In this document: piece by piece, positions 1 through 6,105 of the stretch
Layout: the number at the start of each line of letters is the position of its first letter
How positions within the stretch are numbered: the first letter of the stretch is position 1
NCBI GenBank assembly: GCA_003164825.1
Contig: PLUH01000341.1
Location: 4,000-13,699 of the forward strand
Direction: 5' to 3'
Source of the DNA: Hyphomicrobiales bacterium
Lineage (GTDB): Bacteria; Pseudomonadota; Alphaproteobacteria; Rhizobiales; Beijerinckiaceae
Length of the DNA: 9,700 nt
The notes under the pieces: generated by a model
The model's database searches: none
What the model was told of the DNA's origin: nothing
The model's input: the letters and a program-made list of their open reading frames with translations, nothing else
Translations under genes and position numbers: made by a program

Positions 1-254
1 AATGCCCGGTCGAGCGGAGCTGCATAGTTAAGCATGTGCCTTAGTAACGCGACTCAAACAGTTTAGCAAGAACTTTAGTGTCGCGCTCGGGCGGTCCTCG
101 CACCGCCGAATCCCGATGGCAAGGAGGCGCCGGCCGGACGGATGGAAATGACGCCGTAAGCGGATTATTCACCGCTGGCGGCCCTCAGCCTTGGCGGATC
201 TTGACCGCAGCCGCGATCCGGCGTTGAACCGGGCGCTTTTCCGGAGTGCGGCCG
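1..254. other. Leading intergenic region, no supported gene
   Basis: I see no convincing protein or RNA gene here. Bases 21-80 are 24/60 G+C (40%), far below the rest of the window, and carry repeated TTAG/TTAA tetramers (28, 41, 63, 75). This looks like a promoter or regulatory stretch rather than coding DNA. Two small hairpins follow. One has arms GGCGGT (90-95) and ACCGCC (102-107). The other has arms AGCGG (159-163) and CCGCT (172-176), extended past a 2x2 internal loop by GCCG (153-156) and CGGC (179-182). Neither is followed by a T-tract, so neither is a classical terminator. A perfect AAGGAGG at 121-127 has no credible ORF behind it: the next ATG (142) opens only five codons. A -35-like TTGACC at 201-206, 17 bases before a poor -10 (TTGAAC, 224-229), is the best promoter guess for the first gene. 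Confidence 0.5.
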
Positions 255-1211
255 ATGCTCGTCGACGGCAAATGGTCGGAGGCTTGGCGGCCGGTCCAGT
301 CCACCGACGCCAAGGGCGGCTTCGTCCGGCAGATCTCGAGCTTCCGCAACTGGGTCACGCCCGACGGCGCCGCCGGGCCGACCGGCGGGGGTGGCTTTCG
401 CGCCGAAACGGATCGCTATCATCTCTATGCTGCATTTGGCTGCCCGTGGGCGACGCGCATCTTGATCGCCCGCCAGCTCAAACGACTCGAGGACGCCGTT
501 TCCGTCGCGATCGTCGAACCGGCGATGACCGACCAGGGCTGGCGGTTCGGCGACTATCCCGGCGCCGACCGCGACGCGGTAAATGGGGCGACTTATCTGC
601 ACGAGATCTATACCCTCGCCGATCCGCATTTCACCGGCCGGGCGACGGTTCCGGCTTTGTGGGACAAGGAGCGCCGGACGATCGTCAATAACGAATCCGC
701 CGACCTTCTGCGCATGTTCAACTCGGGCTTCGGCGCCCTCGCCGACACTTCAATCGACCTCTGCCCCGCGGATCTGCGCGCGGCGATCGACGCGCTCAAC
801 GCCGAGGTCTACGGCTCGCTCAACAACGGCGTCTACCGCGCCGGATTCGCCACGAGCCAGGTCGCGTACGAGGAGGCCTTCGTCGCGGTGTTCGCGACCC
901 TCGACACGCTGGAGCGAAGGCTTGAGCGCGGCCCCTGGCTGATGGGCGACCGGCTGACGGAAGCCGACATTCGCCTGTTCGTGACGCTTGCGCGCTTCGA
1001 CGCCGCCTATAACGGTCTGTTCAAATGCAACCTCAGGCGCATTGCCGATCACGCAAATTTGAGCGCCTACCTCGCCCGCCTGATCGCGATTCCCGCCTTC
1101 CGCGACACCTTCAGCCTCGACCACATCAAGGGCGGCTATTACTCGATCAAGGCCTTGAACCCGGCCGGCATCGTTCCGCTTGGTCCCGAACTCGGATGGG
1201 CGCCGGGTTGA
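255..1211 (+). CDS. yqjG: Glutathionyl-hydroquinone reductase (Xi-class GST, YqjG/PcpF/ECM4 family)
   Basis: Cytosolic enzyme that uses glutathione to reduce glutathionyl-(hydro)quinones back to hydroquinones, protecting quinone pools and aiding aromatic catabolism. The start is ATG 255, placed 8 bases after GGAG (243-246); a GTG at 246 in the same frame would add three residues but overlaps that ribosome-binding site. The 318-residue product is close to the family length of about 320-330. The N-terminal thioredoxin-like half has CPWA at 63-66, and Cys63 coincides with the catalytic cysteine reported for E. coli YqjG, which supports this start. Other family landmarks are MTDQGW (91-96), NNESAD (145-150), NNGVYRAGFA (190-199), GDRLTEADIRLF (231-242), FKCN (256-259) and the terminal GYYSIKALNPAGIVPLGP block. 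These separate it from ordinary GSTs. It lies 113 bases upstream of a second glutathione enzyme; co-transcription is possible but unproven. Family assignment is very secure; the physiological substrate is unknown. Confidence 0.95.
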   Translation: MLVDGKWSEAWRPVQSTDAKGGFVRQISSFRNWVTPDGAAGPTGGGGFRAETDRYHLYAAFGCPWATRILIARQLKRLEDAVSVAIVEPAMTDQGWRFGDYPGADRDAVNGATYLHEIYTLADPHFTGRATVPALWDKERRTIVNNESADLLRMFNSGFGALADTSIDLCPADLRAAIDALNAEVYGSLNNGVYRAGFATSQVAYEEAFVAVFATLDTLERRLERGPWLMGDRLTEADIRLFVTLARFDAAYNGLFKCNLRRIADHANLSAYLARLIAIPAFRDTFSLDHIKGGYYSIKALNPAGIVPLGPELGWAPG

Positions 1212-1267
1212 GCCGCGAGCACTGGACAGTCCTCGAATCAAACCCCAATTGAGGAACACTGCGCATT

Positions 1268-1298
1268 GCGGTCGCGGTCGCGGCCGCCCGCCCGCCCG
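1268..1298. repeat. Short GC low-complexity tract
   Basis: In the gap between the two glutathione-enzyme genes, GCGGTC is repeated twice in tandem (1268-1279). It is followed by GCGGCCGCC and three CCCG-type units up to about 1298. The tract is short and may be simple slippage in GC-rich DNA. I see no clear promoter or terminator in the gap (1212-1324); the ribosome-binding site of the next gene follows at 1313. Confidence 0.4.
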
Positions 1299-1324
1299 AA
1301 GCCTTGAGACCTGGAGCCTCGCGA

Positions 1325-2233
1325 ATGAGCAATCCGACCGATTACACCCCGCCTAAGGTTTGGACTTGGAACAAGCCGAACGGGGGCCAGTTCGCGAACG
1401 TCAACCGCCCGATCGCCGGCCCCACGCTCGAGACGGAGCTCCCGGTCGGCCGCCATCCTCTCCAGCTTTATTCGCTAGCGACGCCGAACGGCCAGAAGGT
1501 CACGATCATGCTGGAGGAGCTCTTGGCGCTGGGCCATAAGGGCGCCGAGTATGACGCCTGGCTAATCAAGATCAGCGGTGATCAGTTCGGCAGCGGCTTT
1601 GTCGCCATCAATCCCAACTCCAAGATCCCGGCCATGGTGGATCGCAGCGGTCCGAGGCCGATCCGGGTGTTCGAATCGGGCGCGATCCTCTTGTATCTCG
1701 CGGAGAAGTTCGGGGCGTTCCTGCCGACCGAGGCGGGCGCGCGCGCCGAAGCCCTGTCGTGGCTCTTCTGGCAGATGGGAAGCGCTCCTTATCTCGGCGG
1801 CGGGTTCGGCCATTTCTACGCCTACGCGCCGATCAAGATCGAATACGCCATCGACCGGTTCGCGATGGAGGTGAAGCGCCTGCTCGACGTGCTCGACCGG
1901 CGCCTTGCGGAGGTCGAGTATGTGGCGGGCAGTGAGTTCACGATCGCCGATATCGCGATCTGGCCCTGGTACGGCGGCCTGGTGAGGGGCGGGCAATATG
2001 GGGCGGCCGAGTTTCTCAGCGTGCAGGAATACAAGAACGTCCTGCGCTGGGCCGACGCGATCGCCGCCCGTCCGGCCGTGAAGCGCGGACGCATGGTCAA
2101 CCGCACCTCCGGCGAGCCTTCGAGCCAGTTGCACGAGCGCCACGACGCCAGCGATTTTGGGACCAAGACGCAGGACAAGCTCATGGCCGCGAGCGCGGAC
2201 GCCTCGCCTGGCGCGACCGCGCCCGCCGCCTGA
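1325..2233 (+). CDS. yghU: YghU-type glutathione S-transferase / disulfide-bond reductase (Nu class)
   Basis: Nu-class GST with glutathione-dependent disulfide-bond reductase and organic peroxidase activity (established for E. coli YghU and YfcG), acting in the cytosol. The start is ATG 1325, 8 bases after GGAG (1313-1316); a TTG at 1304 would add seven residues and has no comparable site. The product is 302 residues; E. coli YghU has 288. The match to YghU is close throughout: KVWTWNKPNGG (11-21), the thioredoxin-fold segment LYSLATPNGQKVTIMLEELL (48-67), NPNSKIPAMVD (97-107), the glutathione-contacting FESGAILLYLAEK (116-128), LGGGFGHFYAYAPIKIEYAIDRF (157-179), FTIADIAIWPWYG (205-217) and LHERHDASDF (269-278). 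The Ala-rich tail (about 287-302) extends beyond the E. coli protein and is probably disordered. As usual for this class there is no active-site cysteine where other GSTs have one; activity uses two bound glutathiones. Confidence 0.95.
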   Translation: MSNPTDYTPPKVWTWNKPNGGQFANVNRPIAGPTLETELPVGRHPLQLYSLATPNGQKVTIMLEELLALGHKGAEYDAWLIKISGDQFGSGFVAINPNSKIPAMVDRSGPRPIRVFESGAILLYLAEKFGAFLPTEAGARAEALSWLFWQMGSAPYLGGGFGHFYAYAPIKIEYAIDRFAMEVKRLLDVLDRRLAEVEYVAGSEFTIADIAIWPWYGGLVRGGQYGAAEFLSVQEYKNVLRWADAIAARPAVKRGRMVNRTSGEPSSQLHERHDASDFGTKTQDKLMAASADASPGATAPAA

Positions 2234-2293
2234 CCGGGGTCTCAATTCTGCGGGTTGATCGTTCCGGCGGTCGCCGAGGCGCGGACTGGCGCC

Positions 2294-2692
2294 ATGTGCA
2301 TTGGTCCGCGACGCGATCTTGGGCTGCGGGCGAAAACAGGGAGGCCATCCATTCGGATCGCCGCGTCGATCGCTGTCTTCGCGCTTCTTTGGTATGCGAG
2401 CTTGCGCACGGTCGCGGCGAGCCGCGGCGCGGTCAATGTCGCCGCGAAAGCTGTCTTCCTGATCCTGACCTGTCTCGCCTGCATCGTGACCGGCTTCCTC
2501 CTGCCGATGGTTCCCGGCGCCAGCGCGGTCATCGGCGGCGCATTCTGGGCCGGATTGCTGGCGAGCGGCGGCGCGCTCGCCGGGATGGCTGTTTCCGACG
2601 CCATCCTCGCACGGATCGAGCCGCGGAACGCGGCCGGGCCAGCCTCAGCCGGACCGCTGGAGGCGGGCGAAAAGACGCGCCCGCGCATTTGA
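2294..2692 (+). CDS. Small hypothetical membrane protein, three predicted TM segments
   Basis: I do not recognise the family. The frame ending at TGA 2690-2692 encodes a hydrophobic protein with three likely transmembrane stretches. Counted from ATG 2294 these are about residues 20-41 (RIAASIAVFALLWYASLRTV), 49-73 (VAAKAVFLILTCLACIVTGF and on) and 76-105 (a Gly/Ala-rich helix with FWAGLLASGG). A charged cytosolic-looking tail with ARIEPRN follows. Third codon positions become strongly G/C-biased only from about 2351, so the true start is uncertain. The ATG at 2294 (GAGG 13 bases upstream, too far) gives 132 residues. TTG 2255 gives 145. An in-frame ATT at 2351, 6 bases after a perfect AGGGAGG (2338-2344), would give 113 residues beginning right before the first helix. 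The gene lies 60 bases after yghU and just upstream of crcB on the same strand. No function is assigned. Confidence 0.6.
   Translation: MCIGPRRDLGLRAKTGRPSIRIAASIAVFALLWYASLRTVAASRGAVNVAAKAVFLILTCLACIVTGFLLPMVPGASAVIGGAFWAGLLASGGALAGMAVSDAILARIEPRNAAGPASAGPLEAGEKTRPRI
2338..2344 (+). promoter_or_regulatory. Strong Shine-Dalgarno AGGGAGG inside the annotated start of the small membrane protein
   Basis: AGGGAGG at 2338-2344 is one of the best ribosome-binding sequences in the window. The codon 6 bases downstream, 2351-2353, is ATT and is in frame with the membrane protein ORF. If used, it would put translation initiation immediately before the first hydrophobic helix. ATT is a rare but real bacterial start (known for infC). 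Conversely, the site could be a chance purine run. Confidence 0.35.
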
Positions 2693-2794
2693 GCGACGCC
2701 CAATGCTCAGGTCCGCGCAGCCGCCACGCTTGCGCTTGAGCGCGCAATGGCTTCTAACGTCGGGGACGCGCCATCGGACGGATTCTCACGATCA

Positions 2795-3190
2795 ATGACG
2801 TATTTCTGGGTCATGCTGGGCAGCGCGCTCGGCGGGGGGGCGCGCTTTTTCGTGTCGGGCCTCGCGGCTCAGCACATCGGGCAGACCTTTACGATCGGCA
2901 CGCTGATGGTCAACGTCACCGGCTCGTTCGTGATCGACTTTTTCGCCACCCTGACGGCGCCGGACGGACGCATCTTCGTCGGCGCGGACGCGCGCCAGTT
3001 CGTCATGACGGGCCTGTGCGGCGGCTATACCACCTTCTCGTCCTTCAGCCCGCAGACGCTCAATCTCGCGCGCGACGGGGAGACGCTGCTCGCCGGCGCC
3101 AACATCGTCTGGTCGGTCGTTCTTTGCCTGCTTGCGGTCTGGGCCGGATATGTCGCGGCCAACGCGCTCAATCAGCTCAAGGGGACCTGA
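2795..3190 (+). CDS. crcB: CrcB/Fluc fluoride ion channel
   Basis: Inner-membrane fluoride exporter of the CrcB/Fluc family, working as an antiparallel homodimer with four helices per subunit. Family motifs are clear. From ATG 2795 they are GSALGGGARF (9-18), GTLMVNVTGSF (35-45) with the pore-lining Asn40, and GLCGGYTTFSSFS (73-85), which holds the TM3 break and the aromatic fluoride path. The last helix is about 104-122. Starting at 2795 gives 131 residues, the normal family length, beginning MTYFWVMLGS. An ATG at 2747 in the same frame gives 147 residues, but the added 16 are polar and lack the gene's third-position G/C bias. Neither start has a strong ribosome-binding site (GGA 12 bases before 2795; GAG 6 bases before 2747). 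No fluoride riboswitch consensus is visible upstream. The stop is one base before the start of the MFS gene. Confidence 0.93.
   Translation: MTYFWVMLGSALGGGARFFVSGLAAQHIGQTFTIGTLMVNVTGSFVIDFFATLTAPDGRIFVGADARQFVMTGLCGGYTTFSSFSPQTLNLARDGETLLAGANIVWSVVLCLLAVWAGYVAANALNQLKGT
3179..3185 (+). promoter_or_regulatory. Ribosome-binding site that sets the MFS start, inside the crcB end
   Basis: AAGGGGA lies within the last codons of crcB, 6 bases before a TTG at 3192. The crcB stop is TGA 3188-3190, so ribosomes finishing crcB would sit directly on the start of the transporter. This is a classic layout for translational coupling and is the main reason for preferring TTG 3192 over the downstream ATG 3219. 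Confidence 0.6.
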
Positions 3191-3191
3191 C

Positions 3192-4421
3192 TTGACCGCC
3201 CCCTGCGGCGCGCCGGCGATGGCCCGCTCGAACGTCAACGGGCTCGGCTTCACGCTCTTTCTCGCCGCGCTCACCGCCCTGCCGCCGCTGTCGATCGACA
3301 TGGCGCTGCCGAGCCTGGCGCTGATCCAGGCCGATCTTCATGCGCCGCAGACGAAGGCGGCGGCGGCGATTGCGATCTTCATCGCCGGTTTCTCGACCGC
3401 GCCGATTGTGGTCGGCCCGCTCGCCGACCGGTTCGGCCGCAAAGCGGTCATGCTGGTTGGGCTGGCGGTGTTCACGCTCACTGCGGCGGGCTCGGCGCTC
3501 GCGCCCTCGATCGACGCGCTGCTCGCCTTTCGCCTGGTGCAAGGGGCCAGCGCCGGGGCGGTCGGCATCCTGCCGCGAGCGATCATCCGCGATCTCTTCG
3601 AGGGCCGGGAGGCGCGCCTGCACCTCGCCGCCGTCTCGCTCGTGTTCAGCGTCGCCCCGCTGATCGCCCCGGCCCTCGGCGCCGGGATTCTGTTCGTCGG
3701 CTCCTGGCGCCTGATCTTCGGCGTGCTGACCTGCGTCGGCGCCATGGTTACGGCGGCCGCGCTCGTGCTGTTCAACGAGTCGCATTCGGCCGAGAACCGG
3801 CGGAACCTGAAACCCTCGACGATCCTGGCCGGCTACCGGCGGGCGCTGACCAACCGCGCATGCGTGGGTTTTTCGCTGCTCGGCGGACTCCTGTTCGCCG
3901 GCCTCTTTGCTTACGTCAATGTTTCGCCGCTCCTCTACATGCAAGGCTACGGCGTGTCGAAGAGCGGATTTGCGGGGCTGTTCGCCATCACCGCCTCGGG
4001 CGTGATCGTCGGCTCGACGATCAACGCCTGGCTCCTGAACCGCCACGCCAATCCGAAGGCGGTGGTCGGGGCCGCGCTCGCGGTCGAATGCCTGGCGGCG
4101 TTGGCGCTGCTTGGGGTAGGCTTCGCCGGCTTGGGCTCGGCGCTCATCGTCGCCGCATTGGTGATGGTCTACATCTCGGCCTTCGGCCTCATCTATCCCA
4201 ACGCCGCGCACGAGGCGGTCCACCCGCTGCCGGAAATCGCCGGCCTCGCCTCGGCTGTCCTCATCACCGTCCAGATGCTGTTCGGCGCCCTCGGCGGCCT
4301 CGCCGCCGCGGCGCTCTACCACGACGCCTCCCCGCTCGCCCTCGGCGCCATCATGAGCGCCGCGGCGCTCGCCGCCGCCGCGCTATACGCGCTGTGGCTG
4401 AGGGGGAAGGTCGGGGAATGA
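3192..4421 (+). CDS. Bcr/CflA-family MFS multidrug efflux transporter
   Basis: Inner-membrane drug:H+ antiporter of the DHA1 group with about 12 transmembrane helices; close in style to bicyclomycin/chloramphenicol exporters. From TTG 3192 the product is 409 residues, and 400 from ATG 3219, both normal for the family. Visible motifs are the TM1 segment LPPLSIDMALPSL (30-42), the loop 2-3 motif A GPLADRFGRKAV (75-86), the TM4 motif B FRLVQGASAGAVGILPR (113-129) with its conserved Arg, and the TM5 antiporter motif C-like SVAPLIAPALGAGIL. A hydrophilic central loop near ESHSAENRRNLKPS separates the two halves. Coupling to crcB (start one base after its stop) suggests both are made together, although fluoride is not an expected substrate of this family. 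The substrate cannot be predicted from sequence. The gene ends 7 bases from the convergent opgD stop. Confidence 0.9.
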   Translation: MTAPCGAPAMARSNVNGLGFTLFLAALTALPPLSIDMALPSLALIQADLHAPQTKAAAAIAIFIAGFSTAPIVVGPLADRFGRKAVMLVGLAVFTLTAAGSALAPSIDALLAFRLVQGASAGAVGILPRAIIRDLFEGREARLHLAAVSLVFSVAPLIAPALGAGILFVGSWRLIFGVLTCVGAMVTAAALVLFNESHSAENRRNLKPSTILAGYRRALTNRACVGFSLLGGLLFAGLFAYVNVSPLLYMQGYGVSKSGFAGLFAITASGVIVGSTINAWLLNRHANPKAVVGAALAVECLAALALLGVGFAGLGSALIVAALVMVYISAFGLIYPNAAHEAVHPLPEIAGLASAVLITVQMLFGALGGLAAAALYHDASPLALGAIMSAAALAAAALYALWLRGKVGE

Positions 4422-4426
4422 CCCCG
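4412..4426. terminator. Small GC hairpin at the convergent gene ends (possible weak bidirectional terminator)
   Basis: CGGGG (4412-4416) and CCCCG (4422-4426) can pair around the loop AATGA. The hairpin spans the MFS stop codon and most of the 7-base gap before the opgD stop. No T-run follows on either strand, so this is not a standard intrinsic terminator. It is simply the only structure present where two transcripts must end or overlap. Confidence 0.2.
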
Positions 4427-4428
4427 CG

Positions 4429-6027
4429 TCAGAATGGGTGGTACTGGAACATCCAGGTCTCGGTCACGGTCTCGCCGCCCGACTTCAGGAACGCGCGCAA
4501 TTCGACCGGGTCGGTCCCGGTGACGATGAGGTCGAACTGCGCCCGCCAATGGCCGGCGACGCCGTCGGGAACCGCCTCGACCAGTTGGTAGGGGCCGAAG
4601 GTTCCGCGCGAGGTCGACACGACGAGGTCGGGCTTGACGCCGAACGGGAGTTCGCCGAGCGGGCCGCCGAGGAACTCGACCATGAACTTCCTCACCCCCT
4701 TGGGACGCGGCTGGCCCGGCTGGCCGCCGCGGCCAAGGCGGGTCGCCCATACGACCGCAAGCTTGCTGGGATAGGGCTCATTGGCGAGCCAGTGCAGGCG
4801 GTAGTTGAGATTGACTTCGGCGCCCGCCGGGACCGGCTCGGCAGGCACCCACATCGCGACCACGTTGTCGTGGATCTCGTCGTCGGTCGGGATTTCGCAG
4901 AGCTGGATCGATCCTTTGCCCCAGCCCTCGCCGCTCGGGCCCGGCAACGGCTCAACCCACAGACTCGGGCGCCTGTCGTAGAAGACGCCGTCGAGATAAT
5001 GGTCGAACACCCGGTCGCGCTGAAGAAGGCCGAAACCGCGTGGATTGTTGTCGAGAAAGGCCGAGACCATGATCCGCGGCGGATTGTTGAGCGGGCGCCA
5101 CAGGCGCTCGCCGGCGCCCGACCACATCGCCAGGCCATCCGAATCGTGGACCTCCGGTCGCCAGTCGATCGCCGTCTCCTTTTTGGTTTCGGAGAACCAG
5201 TACATCGAGGTCAGCGGCGCGATGCCGAAGCGCGAGACCTGGGCGCGCGTGAACATCGCCGCCTGTATGTCCATCACCACGCCCTTGCCTCGGGTCATCA
5301 GGAAGCGGAATGCGCCGACGATCGAGGGGCCCTCCATCAGCGCGTAAAGCGTCATCATGTCGCCGTCGGGGGCCGAGTCGATGTAGAAGTCGGTGAAGTC
5401 AGGAAACTCTTCCGGCCGATCGGCGACGGCGACGTCGAGTGCGATCCCGCGCGAGGAGAGGCCGTATTGCCTGAGCTCGCCAATGGCGCGAAAATAGGCC
5501 GCGCCGAGGAAGGCGACCCAGTCGTTCTTGCGCCAGTCGAGCAGGCCGTCGCGTGCTTCCTGGACGCGCAGGCCGGCAAAGCCGGCGCCCTCCGGCAGAT
5601 CGCGCGCCGGCGAATTGGCAGGCATGTCGAAATAAGACTGCTCGTAGATGATCTGGCGCGCCATGTCGCCCTCGACGACATGCATTCTGACTGCTTTCTG
5701 GAAAAACAGGCCCAGATGGAAAAACGTCACCGGATACCGGCCCGGGCCGTTAGCGAACAGGGCGAAGTCGTCGCGGTAGCGGATCTTCCCCCACTCCTCG
5801 TAATTGATCTTCTGCAGGATTTCGGGCGCCGGACGGGATGGGGCAATGTAGGGGCCGTGTGCCCGTTCGCGGGCTTGCGACTTGAAAAGGTCGTAGGTGA
5901 ACGGAACGGGCGGGTCGAATTGCAGGCCGTCGGACTGGGCGGCGAAAGCCTCCGCGAGTGGGTTCATTGCCGCCGCGGATGCGGCCGCTCCCTTGAGCAG
6001 CGTGCGGCGATCTATGCTCTCGGACAT
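4429..6027 (-). CDS. opgD: Periplasmic glucan protein, OpgD/OpgG (MdoG) family, Tat-exported
   Basis: Periplasmic protein of the MdoG/MdoD family, involved in backbone structure of osmoregulated periplasmic glucans. E. coli OpgD and OpgG are now classed as beta-1,2-glucan hydrolases (GH186, from memory). The start is ATG at 6027, with AAGAGG (6033-6038) 5 bases upstream, giving 532 residues; E. coli OpgD has about 550. The N terminus DRRTLLKGAAASAAA (6-20) is a twin-arginine signal, which OpgD has and OpgG lacks; this favours the opgD label. The N-terminal domain begins near FTYDLFKSQA (43-52), then YRDDFALF and a long beta-sandwich. RPEVHDSDGLAMWSG (290-304), RPLNNPP (311-317), GFGLLQRDR (331-339) and EIPTDDEIHDNVVAMW (378-393) are signature blocks; the acidic clusters at 295-297 and 382-387 are near residues thought catalytic. 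The last third is the C-terminal Ig-like domain. No opgH glucan synthase is nearby. It follows trmB by 78 bases on the same strand. Confidence 0.92.
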   Translation of the reverse strand: MSESIDRRTLLKGAAASAAAMNPLAEAFAAQSDGLQFDPPVPFTYDLFKSQARERAHGPYIAPSRPAPEILQKINYEEWGKIRYRDDFALFANGPGRYPVTFFHLGLFFQKAVRMHVVEGDMARQIIYEQSYFDMPANSPARDLPEGAGFAGLRVQEARDGLLDWRKNDWVAFLGAAYFRAIGELRQYGLSSRGIALDVAVADRPEEFPDFTDFYIDSAPDGDMMTLYALMEGPSIVGAFRFLMTRGKGVVMDIQAAMFTRAQVSRFGIAPLTSMYWFSETKKETAIDWRPEVHDSDGLAMWSGAGERLWRPLNNPPRIMVSAFLDNNPRGFGLLQRDRVFDHYLDGVFYDRRPSLWVEPLPGPSGEGWGKGSIQLCEIPTDDEIHDNVVAMWVPAEPVPAGAEVNLNYRLHWLANEPYPSKLAVVWATRLGRGGQPGQPRPKGVRKFMVEFLGGPLGELPFGVKPDLVVSTSRGTFGPYQLVEAVPDGVAGHWRAQFDLIVTGTDPVELRAFLKSGGETVTETWMFQYHPF

Positions 6028-6044
6028 AAAAACCTCTTCGAATC

Positions 6045-6097
6045 GGACGCTCTCATTACGTGATTCTCGTCGATCGGAGAATCCGACTTGAGCGTCC
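6045..6097. repeat. Two-tier inverted repeat between trmB and opgD
   Basis: Outer arms GGACGCTC (6045-6052) and GAGCGTCC (6090-6097) are perfect 8-base complements. They enclose perfect 7-base inner arms GATTCTC (6062-6068) and GAGAATC (6077-6083) around an 8-base loop. Spacers between tiers are 9 and 6 bases. Read on the minus strand, the structure lies 3' of the trmB stop and 5' of the opgD ribosome-binding site (6033-6038), leaving a few bases between. A run of five U (6028-6032) comes 12 bases after the outer stem, too far for a normal intrinsic terminator. It could be an opgD 5'-UTR control structure, a processing or stability stem for trmB mRNA, or a protein operator. Confidence 0.65.
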
Positions 6098-6105
6098 CTG
6101 CTGGC

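Noticed and set aside
1..110. tRNA, tmRNA or 6S RNA in the AT-rich leading region
   Set aside because: No acceptor stem, T-loop GGTTCGA-type sequence or 6S-like long helix could be found on either strand.
116..151. An 11-codon mini-ORF (Arg-rich) and a 5-codon ORF at 142-159 near AAGGAGG
   Set aside because: They are too short to support. The Shine-Dalgarno lies inside the first and 14 bases from the second. A leader peptide cannot be excluded but has no evidence.
2732..2743. GCGC-TTGA-GCGC palindrome before the upstream crcB ATG
   Set aside because: Four-base GC arms are expected by chance in this composition, and the upstream crcB start itself is doubtful.
2693..2794. Fluoride riboswitch upstream of crcB
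   Set aside because: I looked for the crcB-motif pseudoknot sequence pattern and saw no match; the leader is short and may be partly coding.
3177..4322. A 381-codon minus-strand frame antisense to the MFS gene
   Set aside because: It is a highly charged, low-complexity translation typical of a shadow frame; the plus strand encodes a clear 12-helix transporter.
4438..6063. A 541-codon open frame on the plus strand antisense to opgD
   Set aside because: Its translation is Arg/Gly/Ala-rich with no recognisable domain, whereas the minus-strand frame is a full OpgD-family match. Long antisense frames are common opposite G/C-ending codons.
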